From: JAKFWF01 sp963732635
GTDB taxonomy: Bacteria; Pseudomonadota; Alphaproteobacteria; Rhizobiales; Hyphomicrobiaceae
Length of the DNA: 64,000 bases
Reading direction: 5' to 3'
NCBI GenBank assembly: GCA_963732635.1
Contig: CAVTAL010000034.1
Location: 62,001-126,000, forward strand
The position numbers and the translations under genes are program-made. Under the pieces are notes generated by a model that saw only the letters and a list, made by a program, of their open reading frames with translations, did not search any database and was not told the DNA's origin. Shown here one piece after another: positions 8,685 to 17,053 of the stretch. Within the stretch, counting starts at the first letter, position 1. Every line of letters begins with the position of its first letter.

Positions 8685-10322
8685 TCAATCTTGCATGCCA
8701 TAAATATTGCGTGCCGCCTCGGGGCTGACCAGTCGGTTCGCGACATCGGCCGCCACCGCCTCCCGATCGCGCTTGGCCGCCTCGCCGAAGCCGCCGCCCC
8801 CGGCCTCGATGACGGTGATGCGTTGCCCCGGTGCCACCTCAATGCGGCCCTTGGCGTGCACCGGCTTTCCGTCGACAGCATGTACCCGCAGAGTACCAGC
8901 ACCCCCGCCGAACTGGCCGTGCGCCGGAAACTCCGTTCGATTGCCCATGCCCAGCATCGTAAGCGCATGGCCGGTATCGTTACGCATGACGACTTCCTGG
9001 CCGAGACCACCACGCCATCGACCGGGGCCGCCGCTGTCGGTCAACAGTCGCTTCGACTCGACTGTCATGTGGGTCAGCGTCTCCCATATTTCGACCGGCA
9101 CCACCGCCATGTTTGACGGATGCGGCAGGGTCGACCAACCATCGAGACCTTGCAACGCACCGTATCCACCGGACGCGAAATAAAGGCATGAGAAGGCACG
9201 GTCATCCCGCCTCTGGCCCTGGAAGGTGATCAGGTTCATCATGCCCAACTCCGCCTGCACACGGTCGGGCGCCGCCTCGGCCAGTGCGCCGTAGATCAAC
9301 GGCGTCACGAAATGCCCCATGGCGTGACGACCACCAGTCGGGAATGGCGGTTGGGCGTTGAGGATACAGCCAACCGGCGCCGCAACCTTGATCGGCGCCA
9401 CCGAGCCTTCGTTGTTCGGGATCGACGGCAGGGTGAGGGACTTGATCGCATGCAACCCCATGGCGTTGGTATAGCAGAACGGCACATTGACGCCGGCGCG
9501 AACGCAGCCCGAGGTGCCGTCGAAGTCGATCTCGACACCGCCCCCCTTGACATCGACCCGGACGACAAACTCGGCCGGCCCCGCGAAGCCCTCGACCGTG
9601 ATGCGATTGCGAAAGGTGCCTTGCTTGAACTCAGCGATCTTGGCCCGCATCGCCGCTTCGGACTGGTTGCGGATCGCCGCCGACAATGCGGTCAAGTCCT
9701 CCAGCCCATACTCGTCCATGAAGGCCAGCACTTCACGGCCGCCGACCTCGTTGCAACTGACGTTCGCCATCACATCGCCCATCACTTGTTCTGGCACGCG
9801 CACATTGGTGCGAATGATATCGACGATAAGCTCATTGAGGCGGCCGGCGTCGTAAAGCTTGCAGATCGGCAGCCGCAGCCCTTCCTGGTACACCTCGGTC
9901 GCCGAGGAGCCAAAACCGGTACCGCCGATATCGGGCAAATGGGTAATACTGACCGTGTAGGCGACGATCCTACCTTTGCGAAACACCGGGCGCATCATGG
10001 TGATGTCGAACAGATGGCCGGTGCCGAGCCAGGGATCGTTGGTGATAACAACATCACCGGGTCTCAGCGTATGCGCGGGAAACTTCTTTAACATGTGCCG
10101 GACCGTCACCGGCGCGCTACCTATGAACACGGGAATTCCAAACGTGCCCTGGGCGATCGAGTTCGTCTCGGCGTCGAGCACGACGCACGAGAGGTCGTAG
10201 CTCTCGTAGACGATGGTCGAGAACGAGCATCGCACCAGTGTCGAAACGATCTCGTCGGTCAACGCAACGAGGCGATCCCACATGATACCTAGGCTGACGG
10301 CGTCGAACGTGTGCGTGGTCAT
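8685..10322 (-). CDS. hyuB: hydantoinase B / oxoprolinase-type beta subunit (545 aa)
   Basis: Beta-type subunit of an ATP-dependent hydantoinase/5-oxoprolinase/acetone-carboxylase-like enzyme, working with HyuA encoded just upstream. Start taken as the ATG at 10322 (MTTHTFDAVSLGIMWDRL); the frame stays open further upstream only inside the hyuA gene. Family signatures: IAQGTFGIPVFIGSAP, VITNDPWLGTGHLFDI, HLPDIGGTGFG, the glycine-rich FDGTSGCVRAGVN, and near the C-terminus SGGPGRWRGGLGQE. The gap to hyuA is 14 bases, so they are co-translated. The hydrolysed or carboxylated compound cannot be read from sequence; nearby SDR and aldolase genes suggest a cyclic amide or lactam, or a ketone. Confidence 0.93.
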   Translation of the reverse strand: MTTHTFDAVSLGIMWDRLVALTDEIVSTLVRCSFSTIVYESYDLSCVVLDAETNSIAQGTFGIPVFIGSAPVTVRHMLKKFPAHTLRPGDVVITNDPWLGTGHLFDITMMRPVFRKGRIVAYTVSITHLPDIGGTGFGSSATEVYQEGLRLPICKLYDAGRLNELIVDIIRTNVRVPEQVMGDVMANVSCNEVGGREVLAFMDEYGLEDLTALSAAIRNQSEAAMRAKIAEFKQGTFRNRITVEGFAGPAEFVVRVDVKGGGVEIDFDGTSGCVRAGVNVPFCYTNAMGLHAIKSLTLPSIPNNEGSVAPIKVAAPVGCILNAQPPFPTGGRHAMGHFVTPLIYGALAEAAPDRVQAELGMMNLITFQGQRRDDRAFSCLYFASGGYGALQGLDGWSTLPHPSNMAVVPVEIWETLTHMTVESKRLLTDSGGPGRWRGGLGQEVVMRNDTGHALTMLGMGNRTEFPAHGQFGGGAGTLRVHAVDGKPVHAKGRIEVAPGQRITVIEAGGGGFGEAAKRDREAVAADVANRLVSPEAARNIYGMQD

Positions 10323-10336
10323 GGTGTGTGTTTCCC

Positions 10337-12421
10337 TCAGCACGCCAGTTCGGCAATCAGGTTGTAGCGGGCATCGACTGTCACCGCGTCGCCGGTACCG
10401 ATAACGACAGTGCTCTCGCGCTCCTCGATCAAAGCTGGCCCACTGAGTGTCATACCGGGCTTCAGTGCATAGCGATCGTAGACCGGCCAGTCGACGAAAC
10501 CGCCAGCCGCCGGGTCGTAGGCCGAACGTGTACCTTTCAGCGCTTGTTGACCACTGCTGTCGGGTCCGCACAACACGTAGCCCTCGCCGAGGCTCGGCGC
10601 CGGGCCGATTGTCTCGACTTTCCAATTGACTATCTCGGCCGGTTCGTCGAGCCTGATCGCATAGGCCGTCTCATAAGCACGGGCATAAAGTTCGGTCAGT
10701 TCAGTGAAGCAATCAGCGGCGTTTGCGATGCCGGCTGGCAACGTAACCTCGATTTCGTGGCCTTGGCCCTGGTAACGCATGTCGAGGCGGCGGATGACAC
10801 GCATATTGGCTTCGGCAACGCCTGCCTTGCGCAGGTAGCCGCCGGCCTCAGATTCGAGCGCGGCGAACGTCGCGCCGAATGCCTTGGCATCAAGATCCGC
10901 AACATGCACGCGCCTTGAGCGTGCGACCTCGAACGCGATCGGGCTGACCAGCAGCCCCAATGCCGACATCACGCCCGCACCCACGGGGAAGATCACGCGC
11001 GGGATCTTCAGCTTACGCGCGATCGACATCGCGTGCAACGGCCCGGAGCCGCCAAAGCCCACCATACTGCCAGAGCGGTAGTCAAATCCGCGTTCGGTGG
11101 CGTGGATGCGGAAGGCGCGCGCAACGTCCTCGCTAATGATATCATGGATGCCCCAGGCGGCACGCAAGGTAGAGAGCTTCAGCGGCCCGCCGATGTGCTT
11201 CGCGATCGCGGTCTCGGCCGCTACGCGGTCGAGCTTCATGGTGCCGCCGAGAAAGAAGCCGTCGTCGAGATAGCCGAGCACAAGGTTGGCGTCGGTCAGT
11301 GTCGGCTGGGTGCCGCCCTGGCTGTAGCAGGCCGGTCCCGGCACAGCGCCTGCGCTGCGTGGCCCGACCCTTAGCAACCCGCGATCGTCGACTGAAGCGA
11401 TCGACCCGCCACCTGCGCCGATTTCGATCATGTCGATCACCGGGATGCGGACCGGCAGACCGCTGCCCTGGCGAAACTCGTGCACGCGCGCGACTTCCAT
11501 GGCGTATCTTTTCACCGCCTCGCCATCGCGGATAAGTGCACCCTTGGCGGTCGTGCCGCCCATGTCGAACGACAACAGGTTGGCCAAATCGAGCGTGCGA
11601 CCATGGTGCGCGCTCATCAGGGCGCCGGCGGCAGGCCCCGACTCCAGCGCGCGAACCGGGAACTTGCGCGCCGTATCCGGTGTCAGCGTGCCACCGCTCG
11701 AACCCATGATATAGAGCCGCCCCTTGAAACCGACGCGACCGAGGCCGTCCTCCAGGCGCTTCAGGTAGCGGTCGAACATCGGCTGAGTGAAGGCGTTGAC
11801 CGTCGTCGTCGTCCAGCGCTCGAACTCGCGCATGTTGGGGAACACATCAGCCGATGTCGAAATGGCGATGCCGGGCGCCGCCGTCTGCAGGAGTTCAGCC
11901 GCCCGCTCCTCGTGGTCGGCATTGGCATAGGCGTGCAGGAAGCAAATCGCCACGGCCTCGACCCCCAATTCCTTGAACTGGTGAGCCGCGGCCGTCACAG
12001 CCTCTTCATCGAGGACACGCTCGACGCCGCCATCGTGGCGCACGCGTTCGTCGACCTCGATGCGTAGGCGACGCGGCACCAGCGGCGGCGGATATTTGAT
12101 GCGCAAGTCGAACAGGTCGTAGCGCCGCTCGAAGCCCATATCCATGATGTCGCCGAAACCGGCCGTGACAAGCATGCCAGTGACCGCGCCGCGCCGCTCG
12201 ATCACGGCGTTGGTGACGAGCGTGGTCCCGTGAACAACATCTTCGACGTCAGCAATACCGATGCCGCTATCGCGGATCAATGCTTCGATCCCAAGCAGGA
12301 CAGCCTCCGAAGGATCCGTGGGTGTGGTCAGGCGCTTGTGGATCGCCATCCGTCCACCACGCGAATCAAAAAGCGCGAAGTCCGTGAACGTGCCGCCGAT
12401 GTCGACGCCAATTCGGTACAT
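10337..12421 (-). CDS. hyuA: hydantoinase A / oxoprolinase-type alpha subunit (694 aa)
   Basis: ATP-binding subunit of a hydantoinase/oxoprolinase family enzyme, with the actin-like ATPase fold. The first strand and phosphate loop are MYRIGVDIGGTFTD; HGTTLVTNAVIERRG and SFDMGGTTAKGALI are the other hallmark motifs, and VGFGGSGPLHA lies in the C-terminal half. I prefer the ATG at 12421 because the family begins at this strand; an in-frame ATG at 12439 would add six residues. First gene of the pair with hyuB. Homologues include N-methylhydantoinase, 5-oxoprolinase and acetone/acetophenone carboxylase, so the exact reaction is open. Confidence 0.94.
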   Translation of the reverse strand: MYRIGVDIGGTFTDFALFDSRGGRMAIHKRLTTPTDPSEAVLLGIEALIRDSGIGIADVEDVVHGTTLVTNAVIERRGAVTGMLVTAGFGDIMDMGFERRYDLFDLRIKYPPPLVPRRLRIEVDERVRHDGGVERVLDEEAVTAAAHQFKELGVEAVAICFLHAYANADHEERAAELLQTAAPGIAISTSADVFPNMREFERWTTTTVNAFTQPMFDRYLKRLEDGLGRVGFKGRLYIMGSSGGTLTPDTARKFPVRALESGPAAGALMSAHHGRTLDLANLLSFDMGGTTAKGALIRDGEAVKRYAMEVARVHEFRQGSGLPVRIPVIDMIEIGAGGGSIASVDDRGLLRVGPRSAGAVPGPACYSQGGTQPTLTDANLVLGYLDDGFFLGGTMKLDRVAAETAIAKHIGGPLKLSTLRAAWGIHDIISEDVARAFRIHATERGFDYRSGSMVGFGGSGPLHAMSIARKLKIPRVIFPVGAGVMSALGLLVSPIAFEVARSRRVHVADLDAKAFGATFAALESEAGGYLRKAGVAEANMRVIRRLDMRYQGQGHEIEVTLPAGIANAADCFTELTELYARAYETAYAIRLDEPAEIVNWKVETIGPAPSLGEGYVLCGPDSSGQQALKGTRSAYDPAAGGFVDWPVYDRYALKPGMTLSGPALIEERESTVVIGTGDAVTVDARYNLIAELAC

Positions 12422-12850
12422 GCTGTTGCGCCCCGCCATATTGTCACAACATCACAGTGCCATGGTCGCGGCTGATGTGGAAATGCGCTGATAGCAAGTG
12501 TCTGCAATGCAAGCGTGGGACTTGCGCGCCGGAGATTGGCGCCAACTCAGTTCACTTCGACCACCATCGCTATGGTAAGGCATGGACACACCACGGCGCA
12601 TACGCCACAGCCCGTCCAATCATCAAAATCGAATGCAAACCATTTGCCGCGGCAAGCAATTAATACGGCGTTGTCTGGTCGATATCAGTATCGCATTTGA
12701 AGCAATTGCTGAGGGATAGACATCGGCGCGCCTCGGAGAGTGCGCGGCAAGCCAGGAGTCGACGTGAATGGCGCCGCATTTGACGCAACCGTCACATCCA
12801 GCACCCGCTCGCGCACCGCTCTGGCCAAGTCGATACAGGTTTCAGCAAAT
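12422..12850. other. intergenic stretch, no gene recognised
   Basis: About 430 bases between hyuA and the ABM gene. Probably contains the hyuA promoter near 12440-12560. A minus-strand open frame through 12685-12884 does not resemble any family I know and overlaps the ABM gene, so it is not called. I see no repeat, RNA gene or strong hairpin. Confidence 0.5.
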
Positions 12851-13177
12851 TCAGACGGTCGATCTGAGCACACTGCGCCGTTGGAATAGCTCGCTGCCCG
12901 ACAGCACAACCATGGCCGGAGCGTCTTCGCGAAACTTGGCATAGTGATCAGTCGCTCGATGTGCCTTGTAGGCGTCTTCATCACGATAACGTTCGAACAG
13001 CAGGAACTTGCCGCTGTCGGCCACGTCTTGGGTCACCTCGAAGATCTCGCAGGAGGGTTCGGCACGGGACAGCTCGGCGTGACGCGCCATGAGAGCAAGA
13101 AACGCTTCGATCTGGTCATGCCTGACCAGAAATTCAGCAACAACGACGTAGCGGTTCACAGTAGCTTCCTTGCCCAT
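12851..13177 (-). CDS. ABM-type (quinol) monooxygenase-like protein
   Basis: 108-residue protein of the antibiotic-biosynthesis-monooxygenase/YgiN fold: small dimeric ferredoxin-like barrel that oxygenates quinols or breaks down heme-like rings without metal or flavin. Diagnostic pattern: VVVAEFLVRHDQIEAFLALM, EPSCEIFEVTQD, FLLFERYRDEDAYKAHRATDH. The start may be the ATG at 13177, whose first base is the last base of the preceding gene, or the GTG at residue 7. It shares its edge with the PRISE-like reductase (overlap of one base), so the two are translationally coupled. Substrate unknown. Confidence 0.85.
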   Translation of the reverse strand: MGKEATVNRYVVVAEFLVRHDQIEAFLALMARHAELSRAEPSCEIFEVTQDVADSGKFLLFERYRDEDAYKAHRATDHYAKFREDAPAMVVLSGSELFQRRSVLRSTV

Positions 13178-14262
13178 CAGGGGATAATGCTGGCATTGCG
13201 CAGGTCCGCAATCAACCGAACGTACATCGGCTCGGATGGATTAACATCGTTCCAGCCGGCACCGCGCAATCGCGTCAGATCCGAGATCTGGTCATAGCCA
13301 CATCCGAATACGAAATCGGCGAAGGTCCAGTTGGTGAGATCAGTCAGGCGATAGCGCTTGAGGTCGTGGCGCTTGCATATGTCCGCCCATATGGACTCCT
13401 TGGTGGCCATTTCGACTGCCAACGGCATTGGCGTCGGTGGCCCTGGCTCCATGTCAAAGGCCCTGGCGATGGCTGGCCAAAGATGGCACCAGCGCACAAG
13501 GTCACCATTGGTGAAATTGAAGGCCTGGTTCGAGGCGTTCGCCGACGTCGCAGCCCATTCCATTCCGCGCGCGAGGTAAGCCGCCTCGGTGAATTGATAG
13601 ATCGAATTGAATGCCCCTTCAGTGCCCGGCCAACAAAGCTTTCGGCCCTGTTCTTTCGAGATGACCGCGTATAGGGCCATCGCTGTCAGCTGATTCATCG
13701 ACGATCCGACGGCAAGACCGAGCACACCGTGCGGCCGCAGCCCCGACCAAGTCCAGTCGCGGCCATGCTGACGAGCGATCAGCCAATCCTGCTGATTGTA
13801 GTAGAAGCACGGTCGGATGTGCCGCGGATCATCCTCTTTTGCCGGGGTCCGATAGGGACCAAGATGATTGCCGTACCATTTGCTGCCTTGCATCAACTGG
13901 ATATGCTGCAACCGCGGTGCGAGTGGCTCAAGCGTCTCGACCAGATTGATCAGCATTTGGCCGTTGAGAGCAGCTTCGCGGCCAAGATCCAGATCAGGGG
14001 CATAGGCTGCATAAAAAACGTGGGTTGCATCACCCAAGCCTTGCAGCTGTTTGGCACAATCAGCAGCATCTGCGAGGTCCACCGAGACATGTTCCGCCGG
14101 CAGACCAGAGTTTGGCCGACGCCGGGACAACGAGTAAACTTGCCAACCACCTGCAGCACAGAGTTGCTGGATAATCGCTCGCCCAACCACGCCATTGCCA
14201 CCCGCTACGATCGCGGTTCGGCCTCGCGTTGCCACGTGCCTGGGCACTGATACTTCGGCCAT
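13177..14262 (-). CDS. PRISE-like NAD(P)H enone/steroid reductase (SDR)
   Basis: Extended SDR related to progesterone 5-beta-reductase/iridoid synthase-like (PRISE) enzymes that reduce conjugated enones. Start set at the ATG at 14262 (MAEVSVPRHVATRG), since the first Rossmann strand with IVAGGNGVVGRAI follows at a normal distance. Middle part: VFYAAYAP, LMQGSKWYGNHLGPYRTPAKE, FYYNQQDWLIARQ (the tyrosine of the active site is in FYYNQQDW, the family's modified triad), and SGLRPHGVLG. Overlaps the ABM gene by one base. Together with ABM, aldolase and HyuAB this suggests degradation of an unsaturated cyclic compound; inference only. Confidence 0.85.
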   Translation of the reverse strand: MAEVSVPRHVATRGRTAIVAGGNGVVGRAIIQQLCAAGGWQVYSLSRRRPNSGLPAEHVSVDLADAADCAKQLQGLGDATHVFYAAYAPDLDLGREAALNGQMLINLVETLEPLAPRLQHIQLMQGSKWYGNHLGPYRTPAKEDDPRHIRPCFYYNQQDWLIARQHGRDWTWSGLRPHGVLGLAVGSSMNQLTAMALYAVISKEQGRKLCWPGTEGAFNSIYQFTEAAYLARGMEWAATSANASNQAFNFTNGDLVRWCHLWPAIARAFDMEPGPPTPMPLAVEMATKESIWADICKRHDLKRYRLTDLTNWTFADFVFGCGYDQISDLTRLRGAGWNDVNPSEPMYVRLIADLRNASIIP

Positions 14263-14429
14263 GGCTTGTTCCGGTTGAAGGCTAGTCGCAACGAGATGCA
14301 AGTCGGCCGCTTTGTATCGCCGGAATGCGCACAACACAGTCGGCTAATGGCGACCCCATGCGGCGCGTTGCCGAGATGGCCAGCTCTGGCGGACCGCGAC
14401 TTTCGCCAATACTCAAGCAACAGCTTGCC

Positions 14430-15209
14430 TCAGTCCTTGTAGTCCGGCTCTTTTTTATCCAGCATGCGCTTCAACGCGCGGAAGTGATAGTCGTAGGGCT
14501 TGCCGTGACGGAACTGCTGGCCCGCTCCCAGCTTCATGGTGGTCTCGACGACGTCTTGCGGCATGGTTCGCAGCTTCTGGCCGGTCCACATGGCGTAAAT
14601 CTGCACCTGCGCGGCGCGCTCGGTGTAGTACATCAGGTCGAAGGCTTCCGCGACCGACTCCGCCACGGTCGCGATGCCGTGATTTCCCATATAGAGCACC
14701 TTCTTCTCGCCGATGAGCTTGACCAGGCGTTCGCCTTCGCTCGGGTCGGCGGCTGGGCCGGTGTAGTCCATGTCATAGCCGGTATAACGCATCATGATCA
14801 CTTCGGTCTGGCCGATCGGCTTCAGCTTCGGATCCTCCAATCGGGTCAGCGCGCTGGCATACGGCATATGCGTGTGGAACACCGCCTTGGCGCGCGGCAG
14901 CAACCGGTGGATCGGTGCATGGATGGCGTAGCATGATTGCTCGACCTCGCCTTCGCCGCGAAGGATGCTGCCCGTTTCCAGCGCAACTTCCATGAAGCTG
15001 GAGGCAGAAACCTCGGACCAGTGCAGTCCGAACGGGATCTGATAGTAGCGATCGGACTTGCCGGGCACCGTCAAGGTCAGATGATTGAAGACGCCTTCCT
15101 GCAGGCCGTACATCACGCACATGCGATGCGCGGCGGCGAGATCGACACGGGCCTGCCACTCGGCTTCAGAGTAAGTCGATTGCAGTGCTCTCCCAACTTC
15201 TTGCTGCAT
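14430..15209 (-). CDS. class II aldolase/adducin-family protein
   Basis: Zinc-dependent aldolase or decarboxylase fold (fuculose-phosphate aldolase superfamily), 259 residues from the chosen start. The ATG at 15209 (MQQEVGRAL) has GGGAG seven bases upstream; earlier in-frame ATGs lack this. The metal site appears as AVFHTHMPYASAL (two His) and YMGNHGIATV (third His); FNHLTLTVPG is the family's early motif. The C-terminal part, with HFRALKRMLD, is typical for the subgroup of sugar-acid or unknown-substrate enzymes often found in degradative clusters. Separate from the PRISE gene by about 170 bases. Which carbon-carbon bond it cleaves is unknown. Confidence 0.9.
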   Translation of the reverse strand: MQQEVGRALQSTYSEAEWQARVDLAAAHRMCVMYGLQEGVFNHLTLTVPGKSDRYYQIPFGLHWSEVSASSFMEVALETGSILRGEGEVEQSCYAIHAPIHRLLPRAKAVFHTHMPYASALTRLEDPKLKPIGQTEVIMMRYTGYDMDYTGPAADPSEGERLVKLIGEKKVLYMGNHGIATVAESVAEAFDLMYYTERAAQVQIYAMWTGQKLRTMPQDVVETTMKLGAGQQFRHGKPYDYHFRALKRMLDKKEPDYKD

Positions 15210-15459
15210 TTGCATGCTCCCAGACTGTACGACCATGAAACGTCCAAAATGCCATTCGCTCAAGTCGGTTGGCTAGCGGACCAGAACGCACACCAGTGTT
15301 GCTTCAATCTGGCATGAGACGGCGATGTTCCCAACAGCTTTTGCTGCACGCCAACGGTCTGCGATTTCAGCAAGCCGCAGCGTCGGCGAGCCTCCATTGC
15401 GCGCGCGCCTCACCGCTTAGGTCTTCGTATACCCAATTTCACTTCACCCTTTTGCGCTG

Positions 15460-15838
15460 ATGACGCGTCACTCACGCCTCACCGGTGCGGCGGACTTTGC
15501 GAACTTCCTGGCGCCGCTGAAGAAGAAGCTCTGGTTCGTCTACGCCAAGGAGCCGCTTGCGGTGCCGAAACAGATGCTTGCCTATCAGTCGAGCTACACC
15601 CTCCGCGTCGCGATCTCGAACAGCCGCCTTCTGAAGGACGATGGCAAGACGGTGACGTGCCGCGTCAGGAACTACCGTGCGAACGGTCGCGCGCGTGACA
15701 CGACGATGATGCTCGAAGTCGGCGAATTCATCCGCGTCTCTTCCAATCAGTTCCCAATTCCTCGGGGGTGCCATCAATCATCCAAAAGCAATCTCTGTGC
15801 GCAACTAGACAACTCGATGATACGTCGTCGGACCCAGA
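15460..15838 (+). pseudogene. IS91-family transposase remnant
   Basis: Plus-strand frame whose first ~95 codons match the C-terminal half of IS91/ISCR-type transposases: DFANFLAPLKKKLWFVYAK, then LAYQSSYTLRVAISNSRLL, then YRANGRARDTTMML and EFIR. The Tyr-x3-Tyr pair of the Y2 nuclease (here YQSSY) survives, but the HUH-bearing N-terminal half is absent and the sequence after EFIR degenerates (a distorted match to the usual LPRGFHRIRHYG region continues to about 15800). It lies between the aldolase gene and the SelA-like gene. Dead fragment of a rolling-circle insertion element; boundaries cannot be placed. Confidence 0.75.
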
Positions 15839-17053
15839 TCAAGGCTTGCCGACTGTGGCGTCGAACGCTGCGCGTAATCCGAGCGCTAGGCGTTCGTCAT
15901 CGCGCTCGTCGACCGCCATCAGGTCCACGATCAGCGTTCCTGCATCGATCAGGCCTTCCCCCAGCCTGAGCGACGGCGCGCTCTGCAGGAGATTTCGAAA
16001 AACCAGTTCGGCGCGTTGCTTGGGCCGGATGTTGATTGCGAGCCGAGGCAAGGCGCCATCGCGCCGTCCGGCGATGATCTCGGTGGCGATGCCGGTCCGC
16101 CCTGCGATCTTCTCCTCTAGTTGCCGAAGCCGCGCGTGCGTCGCCGCGCTCCAAGCCACGGGATCGCGCTCGAGAAATTCAGCGAGCGCGACCATCAAGC
16201 CAATGATTGCTTCTTTCGACGCCTTGAACCCACGCCCGATGCCGTGCCGAGGCAACACTGACGGCGGGCAGTTGCCGAAGAAGGCGGCCGGCGCGAAGAA
16301 GGCGTTGGGCCGAACATCCATGTCGAGCATCTGCAGCGCGGCGGATGCGATCAAGTCGCGCCGCCCGGCCAAAATGCCGGACGCTTGCGGTCCCCCAACC
16401 GCCTTGCCACCAGAATAGACGACCAGGGTCGCACCGGAGCCAATTGGCGCCCGCAGATTGGAGACCGGCGGCAACTGTGCAGCTGCGTCAACGATCAGCG
16501 GCAAGCCGTGATGCGCGGCGAGGTTTGCGAGAAGCGGCAGATCATGCTCCGTGGCGCTGGATGCGTTGCCGAGAAGCGCAACCGTGTTGGGTCCAATGGC
16601 TGATTCGATTTCCCACCTTTCCAGGCCGCGCAATCCGGCATCGGTTTGCCGGTCCGCGGTGCCGATGTCGACTAGTCTGGCCCCCGCTACAGCGAGCGCC
16701 CGGTCGTAGCCGTTGCGGTGTGTGCGCGGCACCAGGATCTCATTGGGCATGCAGGCGGTAGACGGGAGTGCTTGCATCTTTGCCACGTCTGATCCGGCGA
16801 TCGCCGCAGCCGCGGCGAGCGTCAGGCCAGCGGAAGCACCGGTCGTGACGAGTCCAGCTTCGGCTCCCGTTGCCGCCGCGATCCGGAGCGAGGCCGCTGC
16901 CTGGAGGGTCCACATATCGAAGGAGCATTGCGCTGCCTCCGCCATGGCCGCGGCCACGGTAGCACTGACGCGCGCGCCCGAAAGGCGGGTCAGAGTGCCA
17001 GCGGCGTTGATGATCTTGGCAGACAGCAGATCGGTTGGAAGGCAAGTCACCAT
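15839..17053 (-). CDS. SelA-like PLP-dependent enzyme
   Basis: 404-residue fold-type I PLP enzyme of the SelA/DgaE-like group (L-seryl-tRNA selenium transferase-like; includes D-glucosaminate-6-phosphate ammonia-lyase). Opens with IINAAGTLTRLSGARVS, which is characteristic; the PLP pocket appears as LVTTGASAGLTLA, GNASSATEH and IVDAAAQLPP, and the Schiff-base lysine is in VVYSGGKAVGGPQASG. It is not true SelA: no selenocysteine genes are near and the length is short. The gene overlaps the M81 peptidase gene by seven bases, so the pair is co-translated and probably handles the same amino-acid-like compound (ammonia-lyase or racemase chemistry). Reaction unassigned. Confidence 0.85.
   Translation of the reverse strand: MVTCLPTDLLSAKIINAAGTLTRLSGARVSATVAAAMAEAAQCSFDMWTLQAAASLRIAAATGAEAGLVTTGASAGLTLAAAAAIAGSDVAKMQALPSTACMPNEILVPRTHRNGYDRALAVAGARLVDIGTADRQTDAGLRGLERWEIESAIGPNTVALLGNASSATEHDLPLLANLAAHHGLPLIVDAAAQLPPVSNLRAPIGSGATLVVYSGGKAVGGPQASGILAGRRDLIASAALQMLDMDVRPNAFFAPAAFFGNCPPSVLPRHGIGRGFKASKEAIIGLMVALAEFLERDPVAWSAATHARLRQLEEKIAGRTGIATEIIAGRRDGALPRLAINIRPKQRAELVFRNLLQSAPSLRLGEGLIDAGTLIVDLMAVDERDDERLALGLRAAFDATVGKP

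Noticed and set aside
12685..12984. 99-codon minus-strand frame overlapping the ABM gene
   Set aside because: No family resemblance, no good ribosome binding site, and it overlaps a well-supported gene.
15839..17053. True SelA (selenocysteine synthase)
   Set aside because: Shorter than SelA and no selB, selC or selD nearby; belongs to the SelA-like ammonia-lyase group.
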